Positions 12,072 through 24,386 of a DNA stretch of 64,000 nucleotides are shown one piece after another (the first letter of the stretch is position 1; each line of letters begins with the position of its first letter). Under the pieces are notes generated by a model. It did not search any database. It was not told the DNA's origin and saw only the letters and a list, made by a program, of their open reading frames with translations. This stretch comes from Hydra vulgaris. Taxonomy: Eukaryota; Cnidaria; Hydrozoa; Anthoathecata; Hydridae. The stretch is taken from NCBI RefSeq assembly GCF_038396675.1, contig NC_088926.1, positions 6,172,501-6,236,500 of the forward strand. Direction: 5' to 3'. Made by a program: the position numbers and the translations under genes.

Positions 12072-12199
12072 TATTTTTTGTGACATTCCTATTGGTTGAG
12101 TTGATTTGTAGTATCACTGTTAATTATTTACATTTCAAACATATTAATTTATCTGCAACATAACAATCAAATACTTTAAAGTGGTTTTAAGAATCCTGT

Positions 12200-14340
12200 T
12201 TGAATCTGGTTTCACTCTGATTTTCAAACAGAATTTTTGAAGTTTTTTGTATAATTTCACACAACCTGCTGTTGAAAATAGGTGTCAATAAACCTAAACT
12301 AGTCGCACTTTGAAAACTACGCGATTAATAGTCTACTAGTTGTAAAGTCTGCTAATAAGAAAGTTTTCAAAGCTTAACTGTATTGTTTATGCAAAACAAC
12401 AACAACAACAAAAAGTTAGTTCAAAGTACGGTTTCATCTCTAAAGACTTAAAAAGAAACAAAATTTCATCAATCAATAGAGCTCGCATATAATGGCTTGT
12501 TACAATTATTATTAAACAGTTTTTTTCTATATATCATATTTTCTGATCTCTATATATCACATATTTTCTGATCTCTAATAGAGATCCGCAGCACACGTTC
12601 GCTAAACAGGCACTTCAGAAAGGAAAAGTGTTTCTTTTTTAAATAAGATAAAATTACTCTTTCATTTAAAAAGATTATCAATTAAAAACCACAATAAACT
12701 CAATAATAAAATAAATTTAAAGAAACCATTACACTAAATAAAACAATATAGACATACAATACAAAATGCTAAAACTTACCTTAAACTCTTTAATTATTTT
12801 TCGCTACACCACTCCTTTCGTATATGCGAAGCAGTTTAATGTCTTGTTGATGAAGATTTTATGTTTTAACTTGTATTACTCATCGATCTTCTTTTAAGCA
12901 ACGAAACTATACAAAATTAATTCTTCATTGTTAATTTATAAATAACAAGATTAAGAAGTTATCAATTTGTTTAAGGCATACAATGGTGCATTATTTGTTT
13001 TCCAAAGATACCTTTATGCATAAATTAGGATGCCATTATAATTATCATTCATTATATATAACCCTTGACCACCCGGTTTTCATTGATTATGTTTTATTAA
13101 TTATAACTTTTTTTTTTCTTTTGGCATTAAATAACAGTAACAGAAGAGTAATCATGAATAAAGCTAAAATAGTTTGAAAAAAAATAAATAAAAATCACTC
13201 TTAAGTCATTAAACCAAATAAAAATAGTTGTTTGTTTTTTTTTACTTAGTTTTTTAAAGGTGTGTGCGAAAGACATGTAGAAACCAGATAAATACCAATA
13301 CATAAAAAACCACGGAAACTATAAGTTTAAATAAAACACTTGTTATGATAAAAATTTGATATGGTTACCATAATTGTCATTTTATAGATAAAAGGTCGAC
13401 TGATGCGGAAAATCTTTAAGTAAATTGTTAAAACAAAAAAAAAGTTTTTTGTTTTAAACGATTTACTTTTTTTTTTTGTAAAGCAATTTTAAAAAATCAC
13501 ACAACTTTAATAACAAAAGGAGGTAACGATTAACTAATGATTAACAATGTCACCTGTAAAAGAATATTAACTTAAAGTTTAGTAGTGTGAAAATTAGTTT
13601 ATATGATACCCTCGTGACATAAACCTGTTTTTTAAATGTGTCCATTAAAACAGCCTTGAAAAGTTATTTATTTATACAACATTTTCCAGTCCGCTTAGAT
13701 GAAACTAAAATCGGCTTTGATGAATATAAGAAAATACAAAACTCCTAAAACCTATATTTACTTAAAATGTATTTTATTGACAGTATGAACAATAAAACCG
13801 AATCTCGCTCTACATTTTAACAAAAGCATAATGTCCTAGAATATGCAACCTTAACGCCACTGAGGCCTGGGACCAATTTATGCAATAAAGTTGCACTTTT
13901 TTTGTTGTTCAATTAATTTAAATACTAATAGCATTAAAAGCTTAATATAAAAGAACAGGAATAAAATTCAAGCATAAAATAAATTTTATAAAATAATTAA
14001 TAAAACTAAAAATCTTAACTTTTCTTTTTTTTTTTTTGAAATTTTAAATTTAAAAGAAAAAATTTTATAGCACAAGGGTAATTCATCGAAGAGTTATAAC
14101 TTTTAATTTAGCACGGTTTTTTAAGCAATCATTTAAAAAAAGATATAACTTGTGACTCAATTGGTAAGTGCTAGTCTTTACCGCATACAGCTTATTTGAA
14201 TACAATTTACATTTCTTTTAAGTTATGAAGCTATAATTCACTAAAGCATAATCCAGATTATTAACAATTTTTACAATTTTTTGAGCTGAGTACTGCATAG
14301 AATAAAAGAAATAATAAAGTTTCAAAAGCACTATTATATC
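12200..14340. other. No gene recognised
   Basis: AT-rich sequence with homopolymer runs. The only structure noted is a short duplication of ATCATATTTTCTGATCTCTA near 12530-12580 and a GTAAGT donor-like site on the minus strand near 12775. Confidence 0.5.
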
Positions 14341-14361
14341 TGTTTGATAATGTGGAAAATC

Positions 14362-14656
14362 TTATGCAACTATAAACAACAGTTGTTTATAGTTGCATAA
14401 AAAGTTGTTTATAGTTGCATAACATTTGTTTATAGTTGCATAACAGTTGTTTATAGTTGCATAAAAGTTGTTTATAGTTGCATAAAAAGTTGTTTATAGT
14501 TGCATAACATTTGTTTATAGTTGCATAACAGTTGTTTATAGTTGCATAAACAGTTGTTTATAGTTGCATAAAAAGTTGTTTATAGTTGCATAACAGTTCT
14601 TTATAGTTGCATAAACAGTTGTTTATAGTTGCATAACAGTTGTTTATAGTTGCACT
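14362..14656. repeat. ~21-bp tandem repeat, 13 copies, starting in a palindrome
   Basis: The unit GTTGTTTATAGTTGCATAA with a 1-3-base joiner (A, AA, CA, AACA) recurs 13 times. The first copy is preceded by its own reverse complement, so 14362-14400 is a 19+19 perfect palindrome with a single-base spacer. Spacing is 20-22 bp and there are no unique spacers, so it is not a CRISPR array. Confidence 0.9.
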
Positions 14657-14662
14657 AAAAAA

Positions 14663-14713
14663 AAGACAGTTACTGTCTTATTTTAAAAAAAGACAGTTAC
14701 TGTCTTTTTTTTA
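14663..14713. repeat. Short inverted/direct repeat AAAGACAGTTACTGTCTT
   Basis: The palindromic word AAAGACAGTTACTGTCTT occurs twice around a TTTTAAA spacer, directly after the 21-bp tandem array. Function unknown. Confidence 0.7.
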
Positions 14714-16257
14714 GTTTTTAGTTCTTTTTCAGCTTTTAAACTCTATCACTCCCTACTAGTGATAATACTTGCTTTTTTTTCTATAGAATAAAATGTTATA
14801 TGGCTTTATTTTATATAGTTAAACGTTTACTTTCTACATTTTCAGAGATTTTGAAAGTTATTCTCAAAACACACACACAAAAAAAAAAAGATCAACCAAT
14901 TTAAAGTTTTTTTTTAGCAATTTTTTTAACGTGATCAAACCGCGTATTTACATTATATTGATTGCGAGCTACAGCCGTAGATTATGCATTTACTTGTGTT
15001 TAATGCAACAGTATTTAAAAAGCAAGTGACAATATAAACTTGTTTTCTAAGTTACTGCACGTATGATACTACAATGGCATAAAAAAGCTCAAAACCTCTT
15101 TGATCGCAACTAAAAAAAAAATTTCCACGTTAAATCAGTAAAAAAAATCCAGGAGTCGTTAAAGAAATATTTTAAAATTTATAAACATAATGATAAAAGG
15201 TTTAAAAAAGTATTACGGGCGCAAATTAAAAATAATTGCAGCCATAAACCCTTAAAGGAGCAACTAAATTAGTAAATTTGATGTAGTAAGTTCCAAAAAA
15301 AAACATAATAGAGTTTGATTTGGAAAGTTAAACAAAAAAACTTATAATAGAGTACTTGTGTATTTTTGTATTTTTTTATATTGTTGTTATCGCAACCTTA
15401 ACCTTAATTGTTGCAATTTTAACCCTCAAGCTGCTGTTTTTAAATGATTAGTTTAAATTGCCAAAATGAAGTAATTTTTATTCGATTTTTGGTTGATATC
15501 ACAGTATTTTTTAAAGAGAATTGATACTTGCCAATACACTAATTAATCGGTGTATTAAAACCTATTGTTTTTAAAAAAAGAATAAAGTAACTAATAAATG
15601 TTATATTCCATGATTTATAGTAAATATGATTTTCAGGAAATCTATTGTGAATATTATTAGTAAATATCAATCGTGATTAGGCGAATTTGAATTACGTCAT
15701 GGTAAGAAGTCTGAACTCTAACAGTAAAAGTAGAAAGATATTTCCGTGAATAATTTCTTCAGTTCTACAATTTTAGCTTATGACATTGAAGCATCTAACG
15801 GTAACTGTTAAAACAATTATTTACAATAAAATGGTGGGACGTGTGTTTTCTTCAACAGAAACAATGTTCCTCCTATAAAAAAAACTGTAGAAACTAAAGC
15901 AGATTTAAAAGAGAATATTATTTGAAATTAGACGATATGCAGATGTTTGATCAAATTAAACTTCTTCATGGCTGAATGCACGATTGATGAAAGTTATGCA
16001 TTCTGGTTGATGTTGTAATATCCATATATATTTAACTGTTTTAAAGTATATACTTACATTTTTTATCTTATTTATATATATTATCTATATGTATTTTTAT
16101 CTTATATTTAACTCATCAGAGCTTGTAAGTAAAAACTTGAGGGGTCATAAAAACTTAAAAGCGTACAGCTGCTATTAATTCGTCTGGCTTCAGCCGCTTA
16201 AGTATCATAATTTTACAGGTAGTGTTATTGTATTTATAGAATCAGAATGTCGGAGAT

Positions 16258-16294
16258 CACAGTCTATCAATTATAATTCTTTTGATAGACTGTG
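16258..16294. repeat. Hairpin, 13-bp arms
   Basis: CACAGTCTATCAA and TTGATAGACTGTG flank an 11-base spacer, with a further ACTGTGAT copy downstream. Confidence 0.7.
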
Positions 16295-16361
16295 CATCAT
16301 AAACTGTGATTGGTATTAGAAAAAATTGCTAAAATAATAGTCTGTTTTTGTACACAGATGG

Positions 16362-16430
16362 ATGAAATAGGTCAAACTCACAATCATGTCGCTGCAACAA
16401 CCTATAGAGTAAAAGCTGCTGTAAAATGAG
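16362..16430 (+). pseudogene. Possible SWIM/YqaJ-type coding relic
   Basis: The frame reads Met-Asp-Glu-Ile-Gly-Gln-Thr-His-Asn-His-Val-Ala-Ala ... Lys-Ala-Ala-Val-Lys-stop. This resembles the Cys-x-His-Val-Ala-Ala-Leu-Phe-x-x-Glu-Ala-Ala-Val segment of SWIM zinc-finger/YqaJ proteins common in cnidarian transposons, with the first cysteine replaced. Only about 22 codons remain, so the match is weak. Confidence 0.25.
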
Positions 16431-17012
16431 AAAATTGTTTTTCCGTACATTTACTAGCAAGTGAAAATTATACAAAATAGACACAGCGTATAATACAGAG
16501 AATGGCATTTTAAAACTTTATCTAATTTTACAAAAAAAGACATCAACAACATACTCACTTAGATAAGTGATATTAGATTTTATCTTTTTAATTAACTGAT
16601 ACGATTCATGTTTAAATGTTATAAAATCATTGTTAAAGGATGCACGCGTTTAAGTCACGTATGAAAAGACAAGATTTGCAACTTTAAAAATATTTTTAAA
16701 AGGACTTGGTGTTTGAGAAAACAATTGGTTGAAAGCGAGGTAAAAATTTTAAATATTTTTATCAAATCGGATATTAGATTATTTATAAGCATTTATTTTA
16801 ACGTTTGTTAAGAAGTAATGACTAATATTAGTTACCACTCTCAAATGAAGTTTTTTTTTAATTGATAATAAAACTTTATCAATTGCAGTTGCTTAGTTAC
16901 CTTTTTTATAACTTAGCTTGGCCGTGCAGTGGTATGAAGCTATGGAGAAATTTGTTTTACTGATAAGTGTAGTGTAATAAGAATTTCACAAAAAACAATT
17001 CATGCAATTTTC

Positions 17013-17118
17013 CCAGTGGGCACAGTACGTTTTTAAAACGTTCTTTGGACGTTATTATTAGGTTTAAACCTTATAAAAACGTCTAAAAAACGTTTTAAAA
17101 ACGTACCGTGCCCACTGG
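17013..17118. mobile_element. 106-bp palindromic mini-element ending CCAGTGGGCAC
   Basis: CCAGTGGGCACAGTACGTTTTT at the left is mirrored by AAAAACGTACCGTGCCCACTGG at the right. Internal ACGTT/AACGT words recur in both orientations. A GC-rich relative with similar ends is at 50191-50292. It is too short to code. Confidence 0.7.
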
Positions 17119-17805
17119 CTTATAAATTATAGTTTTAATGATATAAGCTGATCTTATAGGCGTTGATCTGAGCGTGGTGTTTGCAAAATATATTTTAAAG
17201 GAAAAGGGCATCCTCAAAGTACGAACGTTTAGGATCCTTCTCTTCTCATGTACGCACCTGCATGCTTTCAATAATTTCCTCCCCTCACTGCTTACGTACG
17301 CATTATTTAATACAAAAGCAATCCCTTACCCTTAAAAATTACTTCCTACTTTACGAAGCCATAATCTTTTTAAAACTTTAAAAAAAAAAACTTTTAGTTA
17401 GTTCTACATTGATTTTGCTACATAATATAATATTGATTCTTTAAACTCAAAAAGTTCAATGATTTTATTAAAAACAAAACAAAAATCAAGTTTTAGAAGA
17501 GATAAAGAATGTCAAATTCAATCAAGTCAAACCGCATACTTACTCGCTGTCTTTAACATAACTTGAAATTTATTTAACTTTTGAACATTTTTTTTTTTTT
17601 GAAAAATCTGGAAAAAAACAAAACACAAGAAAGTGAAAAAAAGAAAAATTAATATATGAAGCACGCAAACTCTATATTGTCATTTATTCAACAATCGTAT
17701 GCATCAAATTGAAACCTAACTATTTGTCATATTGAAAATCTTCACATAAAAAAATTTGCTACAATCAGAGTTCAGCAACAGCATAGACAATTTTAACTGA
17801 ATTAA

Positions 17806-18445
17806 GAGTCATTTTTTGTAAGAATCAGGCAGTCAATGGAAGTGACCTCCTCCAAATTGCTTGAATTTTTTATATATTGATCAGAATATAGAAAAAACCT
17901 GTTGGGGAAAAAAAAAATTTTCAAAAATGTTTCGTTCACTCGGAATCTGGGCTTAAATTTTTGAGATTTTTTTAAAAATTTTTAGAAATTTAGTTTTTGC
18001 CACCTTTGAACCCATTTTTTTGGCAAGGCAAAAAGTTGCACATAGCTTTTGTAGTTAATATCAGACGTAACCCAAAAGCTCTCTCCAAAAAATATAAAAA
18101 AGTTGCGTGACACTGTGCGGTTGGCTAATTATCATAGTTCAAAAGTACAAAATCAATCAGTTTTGTCAACTTTTAATCGGAGTTAATTCTAGCGGCGAAG
18201 TGTTGCACACAATTTTTCTTTTAGGATTTGAAATTATCAAAGGTACTGAGTCTAAAAATGCAAAGAAAGTTATGTGATACCTAAGGCCTATTAATATATT
18301 AAGGCTTGAAATTGGAAAAAAATGTTTTAGTATACTTACAAAATGAACCATTACGGCAGAGGCGCTTAGTTTTGTAAAAATGTAAACATATCCAACTGTC
18401 AATACAAAAAGGTCCTAACATAATAATAAAAAAAATTCGTGTGAT
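17806..18445. repeat. Left terminal inverted repeat, copy A
   Basis: About 640 bp, pairing with 23219-23867 and ending inward at ATTCGTGTGAT. A 78-codon open frame inside it occurs in all four repeat arms of both elements in mirrored orientation, with two substitutions between left and right arms, so it is probably not a gene. Confidence 0.85.
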
Positions 18446-18924
18446 CTTTAGATATTAAGTTAAAAATAAAGGTACAAATTGTTAAAAATGATTAAGTACG
18501 AAGAGATATTTTTTCGGACACACAGATGAGGTTTTCGCTCACAATAAAATTTCTATCATCCAAAATTAGCATTTAGCATTACACGAAAACATTGCACGTA
18601 ATGTTAAGAAAAAATTTAAGCGTTTCTGACTATGATATAGAAATCATAACAATTGAAATAATTAATAATAAAAAACAATACATGATCAGAAGTGAATTAT
18701 TTAAATTTACGTCATAACCAAATAACTTGTGGTGATCGAATGGAAGAAGAATCGCTGATATCACGATTGTGGAGAAACAAGTTAGTGGGCGGTTGTTTAC
18801 TTTACCATAAAAATGTCTTAACTTTATTTTAACGATCTTTAAAATTTGCATAAATAGAGTAGATATTTTATCATTGCTATTGAGAAATAGGTACTGCATA
18901 AATAGAACTTGTTTTTAGTTGAGT

Positions 18925-21900
18925 ATGAAACAAAACAAATATTTTTATGAAAACTGTTGTTGCTTTTCAAAAGGAAATTGTGGATCATTCAAAAAACATA
19001 AAATTATAAACAAAATGTTCTACATTCATCAGCTGGGAGATGTTGATGTTAAGAAACACCTCATCAACTTAAAGGTAATTATGTATTTTAAATTTACGCA
19101 GACTGTAATATAATTTTTATAATTACATACTTTATAACTTCTCTGCGATAAGATTTTGAGACAAAGTTCTTTAAACAAAAAAAAATAGCTCTTTTAATTA
19201 ATTCCTCACTCTTTTAATAAATAATCACTAAATTAATCACACTCTTGCAATATTGTATTTTAATAATAACAACAATGTATTTCAAACTTGCAAACATTTT
19301 TCGTGAAGAGTCAGATTATAAACAATGCTTTAAATGACACACTTAATAATTGTTTAAAAAATTGTTTTTAGGTCATGCGATTAAACGATAATAATATTTG
19401 GGAAGAAAATGGACTTATTGCAAATAGACTTAAAAGAAATCTTGAAAAGGATGAACAAATATGTGCTTTTCACCGGTACACGTTTGGTATTGCATGGAGT
19501 CCTCCAAAAACATGCTTTCATCCTCACCTTCTAAATATAAAAGGAAAAAAATCTCCCGCTTTAAGGGCGTCACCAATACATGTCGTCATATCAATGTCAA
19601 AGCGATACAATGAAGTATTTTCAGTTGGTGCAATGCTGTGTTTTACCCATTTAAAGCAAGAAACTGCTTTATCTAGAGTCAACGAAAACACCAATTTATG
19701 TACAGAAACACAAACACAACAAGAACAAACATATATGACACCTGCTACTCCAGATGAAGAATTTGATCCCGGTGAAATTAATGTTTCACAGGAGATTTTG
19801 GACGAATCTCTAAGAAGCCGTGAGAGTGTAACTGAGGTTCTTAATGCAAGTCCAATAAAATTTAGATTAAAAAGGAAGTTCGAATATCTGGAAGATACTA
19901 CTAAAGATAAGTTAAAGCGCAAGTATGTTCGCCTAGAAAACTTATTAAAGAAAAAATTTGCGGAAGCTGTTGCTCCTGGACATGAGGAAATACTTATAGA
20001 TTTTCTTAACAGTAAAAATGTTGATGAAATAAATAGCCCTCTCCCTATTGAAATTATTCGTGCTCAGAAAGTATATAAGCAAAGTGATTCCATGGGAAAG
20101 TTAGTTATCCTCTCATTATTAGACCATACCAAGTATACCAAAAAGTTTATAATGAACACATTTGAGTGTACCAAACATCGTATAGAAACAGCAAGAAAAT
20201 GGCATGCATCTCATAAAGGGTTGGCATTTCCAGAGAAGAAAGTATTCGTCCGATCTAGTCTTGATCAAACAAAGTGTGAACATTTCTTAGACTTTATATT
20301 TACAAGCGGTATTTTGCATGATGTTGCTTATGGAATAACCAAATTAAAATACGACAGCGGTGAAGAACAAAAGATAGTGCATGCAATACTGACGACAAAA
20401 TATAGCCACGCTATCATGTTCTATCGAAAAAGTTGTAGTGAAAACAATTATATACCATTATCTGATTCAAGTTTGTGGAAAGTATTGCATGCAATAAAAC
20501 CTTCAAGTCGAAAAAGCTTTGCTGGATTAGATGATGTTACTGCTTCAGGCATGAATGGTTTTCAAACATTACAAAAATTGGCACAAAGATTTAGTTCTAA
20601 ATCTCTCGAAGCTGCCCTTGAAAAAGGAAAAAGGTATTTGAAAACAAGTTATCAAACCAATTGTAGTGTCAATGACTCAAACATTTCTTCTCATAGCTCA
20701 AAACATGCCTTATCAGATCCATCTGAAAAAAATCTTCAATCCAACACAGAGATATCAGAAGTGGTATGTGCCGATTGCTATGATTTGTGCAAAGCTATCG
20801 AGATGATCAAAGAACTAACAATTCAAAATTCTGACGATGCTGATTCTATTTATGATTTGGAAATTGCTGTAAAGGATGTATTCAACTACATAAAACACCT
20901 GATGAGAGATTCTCAACAGAAAAAGGCAAAAATCGAAGCTTTTAAGCAATTAAACGATGAAACTGCTTTCTGGCTTAAAGATTTTTGTCAAAAAATTCTT
21001 CCGGTTCGATACAGAGAGGGCCAAAGAGAGTATTTTGGCAAGAAAGGAATGAGTTTACATGTGGATATATTCTTCATAAAAATAGCAGGAAAGTTATTCA
21101 AACGTGTTTACTTTACTTAACGTGTTTACTTCAATGTATAGGTGTGATCAGGGAATAGGTGATGTTGTTTCGTTAGCCACTGCAGTTTTAGACCAATTCA
21201 GAATTGATCAACCGCATATCAAGAAAATGTTTACCAAATCTGATAATGCCGGCTGCTATCAGGGAAATCTTTCAGCTGAAGCAATCTACAATGTATGCAA
21301 AGAGAGAGATATAAAGTTGCTGAGATATGATTATAATGAACCCTGTTGTGGAAAAGATCAATGTGACAGGGAGAGTGCAGTTGTAAAGACAATTTTAAGG
21401 AGTTACGTTGACTCTGGTAATAATCTTTTGACTGCTGAAGATATACACAAGGCTATGCATTATAGTTTTGGCGCTAAAGATGCAAAAGTAGCAGTTGCTC
21501 AAATTAGCAATGATAAAACTGTAGTTACTGGACCAAAGATTAAGAACATTAGCAACTATCACTCATTTGAGTTTGGTGAGAAAAGTATGAAGATGTGGCG
21601 TTATTTCAATATCGGTGAGGGAATTGAACAAGAGTATGGAAATCTTAAAATTCAACCCTCGATTAAGTTGTTGTTGCCATATAGCAAAACAGATAATTCA
21701 ATTAAGCGTAACAAGTCACTTAAGGAAAAACAGAAAAGAAGTGACAGGCAATTATATTCATTAAGATTTTGCACTGAAATGAATTGTACTTTATCATTTG
21801 AAAGCGATGCTGAGTTAGAAGAACACATGCTATCCGGTCTTCATACAGTTCCGAAATCATTAACATCATTGGAACAAGTTCGCAACTCGTTTGTTCATAA

Positions 21901-23036
21901 GATGAAAATTACTTCACAACTAAATATGCCAATTTCTTCATCCTCTAACAGTGCTTCCGTAAAAGACAAACCACATTGCATGAACATTTTTCTATTGCAA
22001 GGTTGGGCATTACCAGTTCGAAGTTCTTTTAGATTTTCAAATCAGCAGAAAGAACTGTTGTATAAATACTTTATTCGTGGAGAAGAATCAGGTAATAAAA
22101 TGAGCCCTGAGCAGGTTCACATGCAGCTGAGGAGAGAACTTCCGCCTGATCAATATGTAACTAGCCAACAGATAAGATCTTTATTTTCAAGGTAGGCATT
22201 GTTGCTATCAAAACTTTTGCAAATTAGATTATGTTTCTGACTGTTAAATAGTTCTTTTACAAATATGAAATTAAAATTTAGGTGAAAGTTATAATTTTGT
22301 GTGTTTGTTTACATATGTTTAAAAATATGTACAATTGATATTGTTATAGATTTAGTAACCTGAAAAGAAAAGGTAAGCTGGTAGAACCGACAACAGAAAA
22401 TAATGAAAATAGTCAGGTTAACGATAACAAAGAAGTTTATGGCGAAAATGATGACTTTAATCTGGCAGGAGACAATGAAGATGATAATAAATATGAGGAA
22501 GACATCGCCAATCTTGCAAAAGAAATTTGTCTTGTATGGAAAGTGAATGATTGGGTTGCTGTTGCATATGAAAAACAATGGAATATTGGATATATTGTGG
22601 AGGTAATATTATTCAAAGTATATATTAGTTTCAAGTTTTTATTTTGTTTTACAAAACAGTGCTCTAAAATAAAAGGAATATAAATAAAATGTAAAAATAA
22701 TTTCAGAATGACATTATATAAGACTTTACAAGTTTTATTGAATGTAAGCAAAATTAAACAAATCATAAACTCTTTATTATATTATTTTAAATGTTGCGCT
22801 AATACTTTTAGGTATCTATAACTGGGATCAGAGTTAATTGTATGATTAACGGGCAAGAGAAGAATACTTTTCGCTGGCCAGTTACTACCGAGGAGATAAA
22901 TAACCAAACTGATAAAATTATCTGTTTAGTAAATGCTCCTTTTCTAATCAGTGGTTGTGGCGATTATTCATTATCCGAAGAAGACTATAATACAGTCATA
23001 TCATTATTCTTAGAGAAACTTACTGCAGCAGAGTAG
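18925..23036 (+). CDS. Transposase of TTAA-target element, copy A (five exons, ~1132 aa)
   Basis: Exons 18925-19074, 19372-21092, 21142-22191, 22350-22602 and 22812-23036 join in frame (3399 bases). Exon 1 holds a Cys-rich start (Cys-Cys-Cys-Phe...Gly-Asn-Cys). Catalytic candidates are Asp in Ser-Leu-His-Val-Asp-Ile (about residue 615) and Asp in KSDNAGCY (about 658), followed by Cys-Cys-Gly-Lys-Asp-Gln-Cys-Asp-Arg. A C2H2-like finger (C-x4-C-x12-H-x5-H) lies near 834-859. The C-terminal ~90 residues form a small domain with repeated Trp (Trp-Lys-Val-Asn-Asp-Trp) of unknown role. The exon 2/3 junction is doubtful: the proposed intron is only 49 bp and holds a repeated ACGTGTTTACTT, so a frame-breaking duplication is the alternative. 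Both copies share it. Confidence 0.75.
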
Positions 23037-23218
23037 AAATTATGTGTGATGTGGTGGATAATGTGTGTAAATGACTCTATTAATAAATGAAAAACTAATT
23101 TTTAAATGGAAAAACATTTAAATGTTTGATTTATGTTTTATTTAATTAGCAATATAGTTATCTTGATGTTAGATTTTTGTTCAGTTTTTAACTCATGTTA
23201 TATCATGCGTGTGACAAA

Positions 23219-23867
23219 ATCACACGAATTTTTTTTATTATTATGTTAGGACCTTTTTGTATTGACAGTTGGATATGTTTACATTTTTACAAAACTAAGC
23301 GCCTCTGCCGTAATGTTTCATTTTGTAAGTATACTAAAACATTTTTTTCCAATTTCAAGCCTTAATATATTAATAGGCCTTAGGTATCACATAACTTTCT
23401 TTGCATTTTTAGACTCAGTACCTTCGATAATTTCAAATCCTAAAAGAAAAATTGTGTGCAACACTTCGCCGCTAGAATTAACTCCGATTAAAAGTTGACA
23501 AAACTGATTGATTTTGTACTTTTGAACTATGATAATTAGCCAACCGCACAGTGTCACGCAACTTTTTTATATTTTTTGGAGAGAGCTTTTGGGTTACGTC
23601 TGATATTAACTACAAAAGCTATGTGCAACTTTTTGCCTTGCCAAAAAAATGGGTTCAAAGGTGGCAAAAACTAAATTTCTAAAAATTTTTAAAAAAATCT
23701 CAAAAATTTAAGCCCAGATTCCGAGTGAACGAAACATTTTTGAAAATTTTTTTTTTCCCCAACAGGTTTTCTCTATATTCTGATCAATATATAAAAAATT
23801 CAAGCAATTTGGAGGAGGTCACTTCCACAGTTTCAGGAATTTGCCTGATTCTTAGAAAAAACGGCTC
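23219..23867. repeat. Right terminal inverted repeat, copy A
   Basis: Pairs with 17806-18445. Differences between arms include the Val/Phe and Leu/Ser codons of the spurious 78-codon frame and about 12 bases of extra sequence near the outer end. Confidence 0.85.
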
Positions 23868-23910
23868 TTAAGCAATAGATTTTCATAATTTCGAATTTTG
23901 TTGCATTTGC

Positions 23911-24280
23911 GTGTTTTACTTTAGCTTGGCAAAATCAGTGAAGGAGAAATTCTGCTTTATTCATTGCTACATTACTTATGCAAAAATTACGCAAGTTGTC
24001 AACCAACAAAACTTGAAAAAATTCTTTGCATACAAAAATATCCTAATAAACAATGAACAACATCAACTCTTCTTGAAAATATCATTGAGTATATCATCTC
24101 TAATTCGACAGCTGACTTCACTCGAAAGACCGCATAGAAAATGTAACCGCGCATAAAAAAATCTAGAAATTACCTAAAAACTAAGAAATTGTGTATTTTA
24201 CAGAATACAGAACCGTCATTAACGACACGAACATTAGGCGTAAATATGCCCACCATTCATTAGCGTATTAATATTTAGAT
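23911..24280. other. No gene recognised next to copy A
   Basis: An 81-codon frame at 23911-24156 starts 40 bp outside the transposon and has no recognisable domain. I do not call it a gene. Confidence 0.4.
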
Positions 24281-24289
24281 AAATTAATT

Positions 24290-24386
24290 TAAGAATAGTT
24301 CAAAAAATATTTTACGAACTTGTAGCTCTCTTGTTTGGGGCAGTTGTGGCAATCTCAAACATCAAAAAAAGCTAGATCCGCTTTTT
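24290..24386. mobile_element. Fragment of the 622-bp foldback MITE family
   Basis: Matches the right part of the element at 11052-11673 (AAATATTTTACGAACTTGT, TCTCTTGTTTGGGGCAGTTGTGGC and ACATCAAAAAAAGC), with an internal deletion between the GTGGC and the terminal part. Confidence 0.65.

Larger units (their letters stand above)
17806..23867 (+). mobile_element. TTAA-target DNA transposon, copy A, complete (6062 bp)
   Basis: Both ends are flanked by TTAA (17802-17805 and 23868-23871) and begin GAG on each strand. Long terminal inverted repeats (about 17806-18445 and 23219-23867) surround a five-exon transposase gene on the plus strand. TTAA targets and an RRG-type terminus fit the Kolobok superfamily; the superfamily call is inference, because the protein was assigned by eye only. 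The right repeat has a short extra stretch (TTCCTGAAACTG region) absent from the left. Copy B at 34363-40424 has the same length and opposite orientation. Confidence 0.8.

Noticed and set aside
14362..14656. CRISPR-like regular repeat
   Set aside because: No unique spacers, units are contiguous, and the setting is an animal genome.
18166..18402. 78-codon open frame repeated at 18166, 23262, 34732 and 39828
   Set aside because: It lies wholly in the terminal inverted repeats, so it is mirrored in all four arms. Conservation reflects the repeat, not protein coding; no domain is recognisable.
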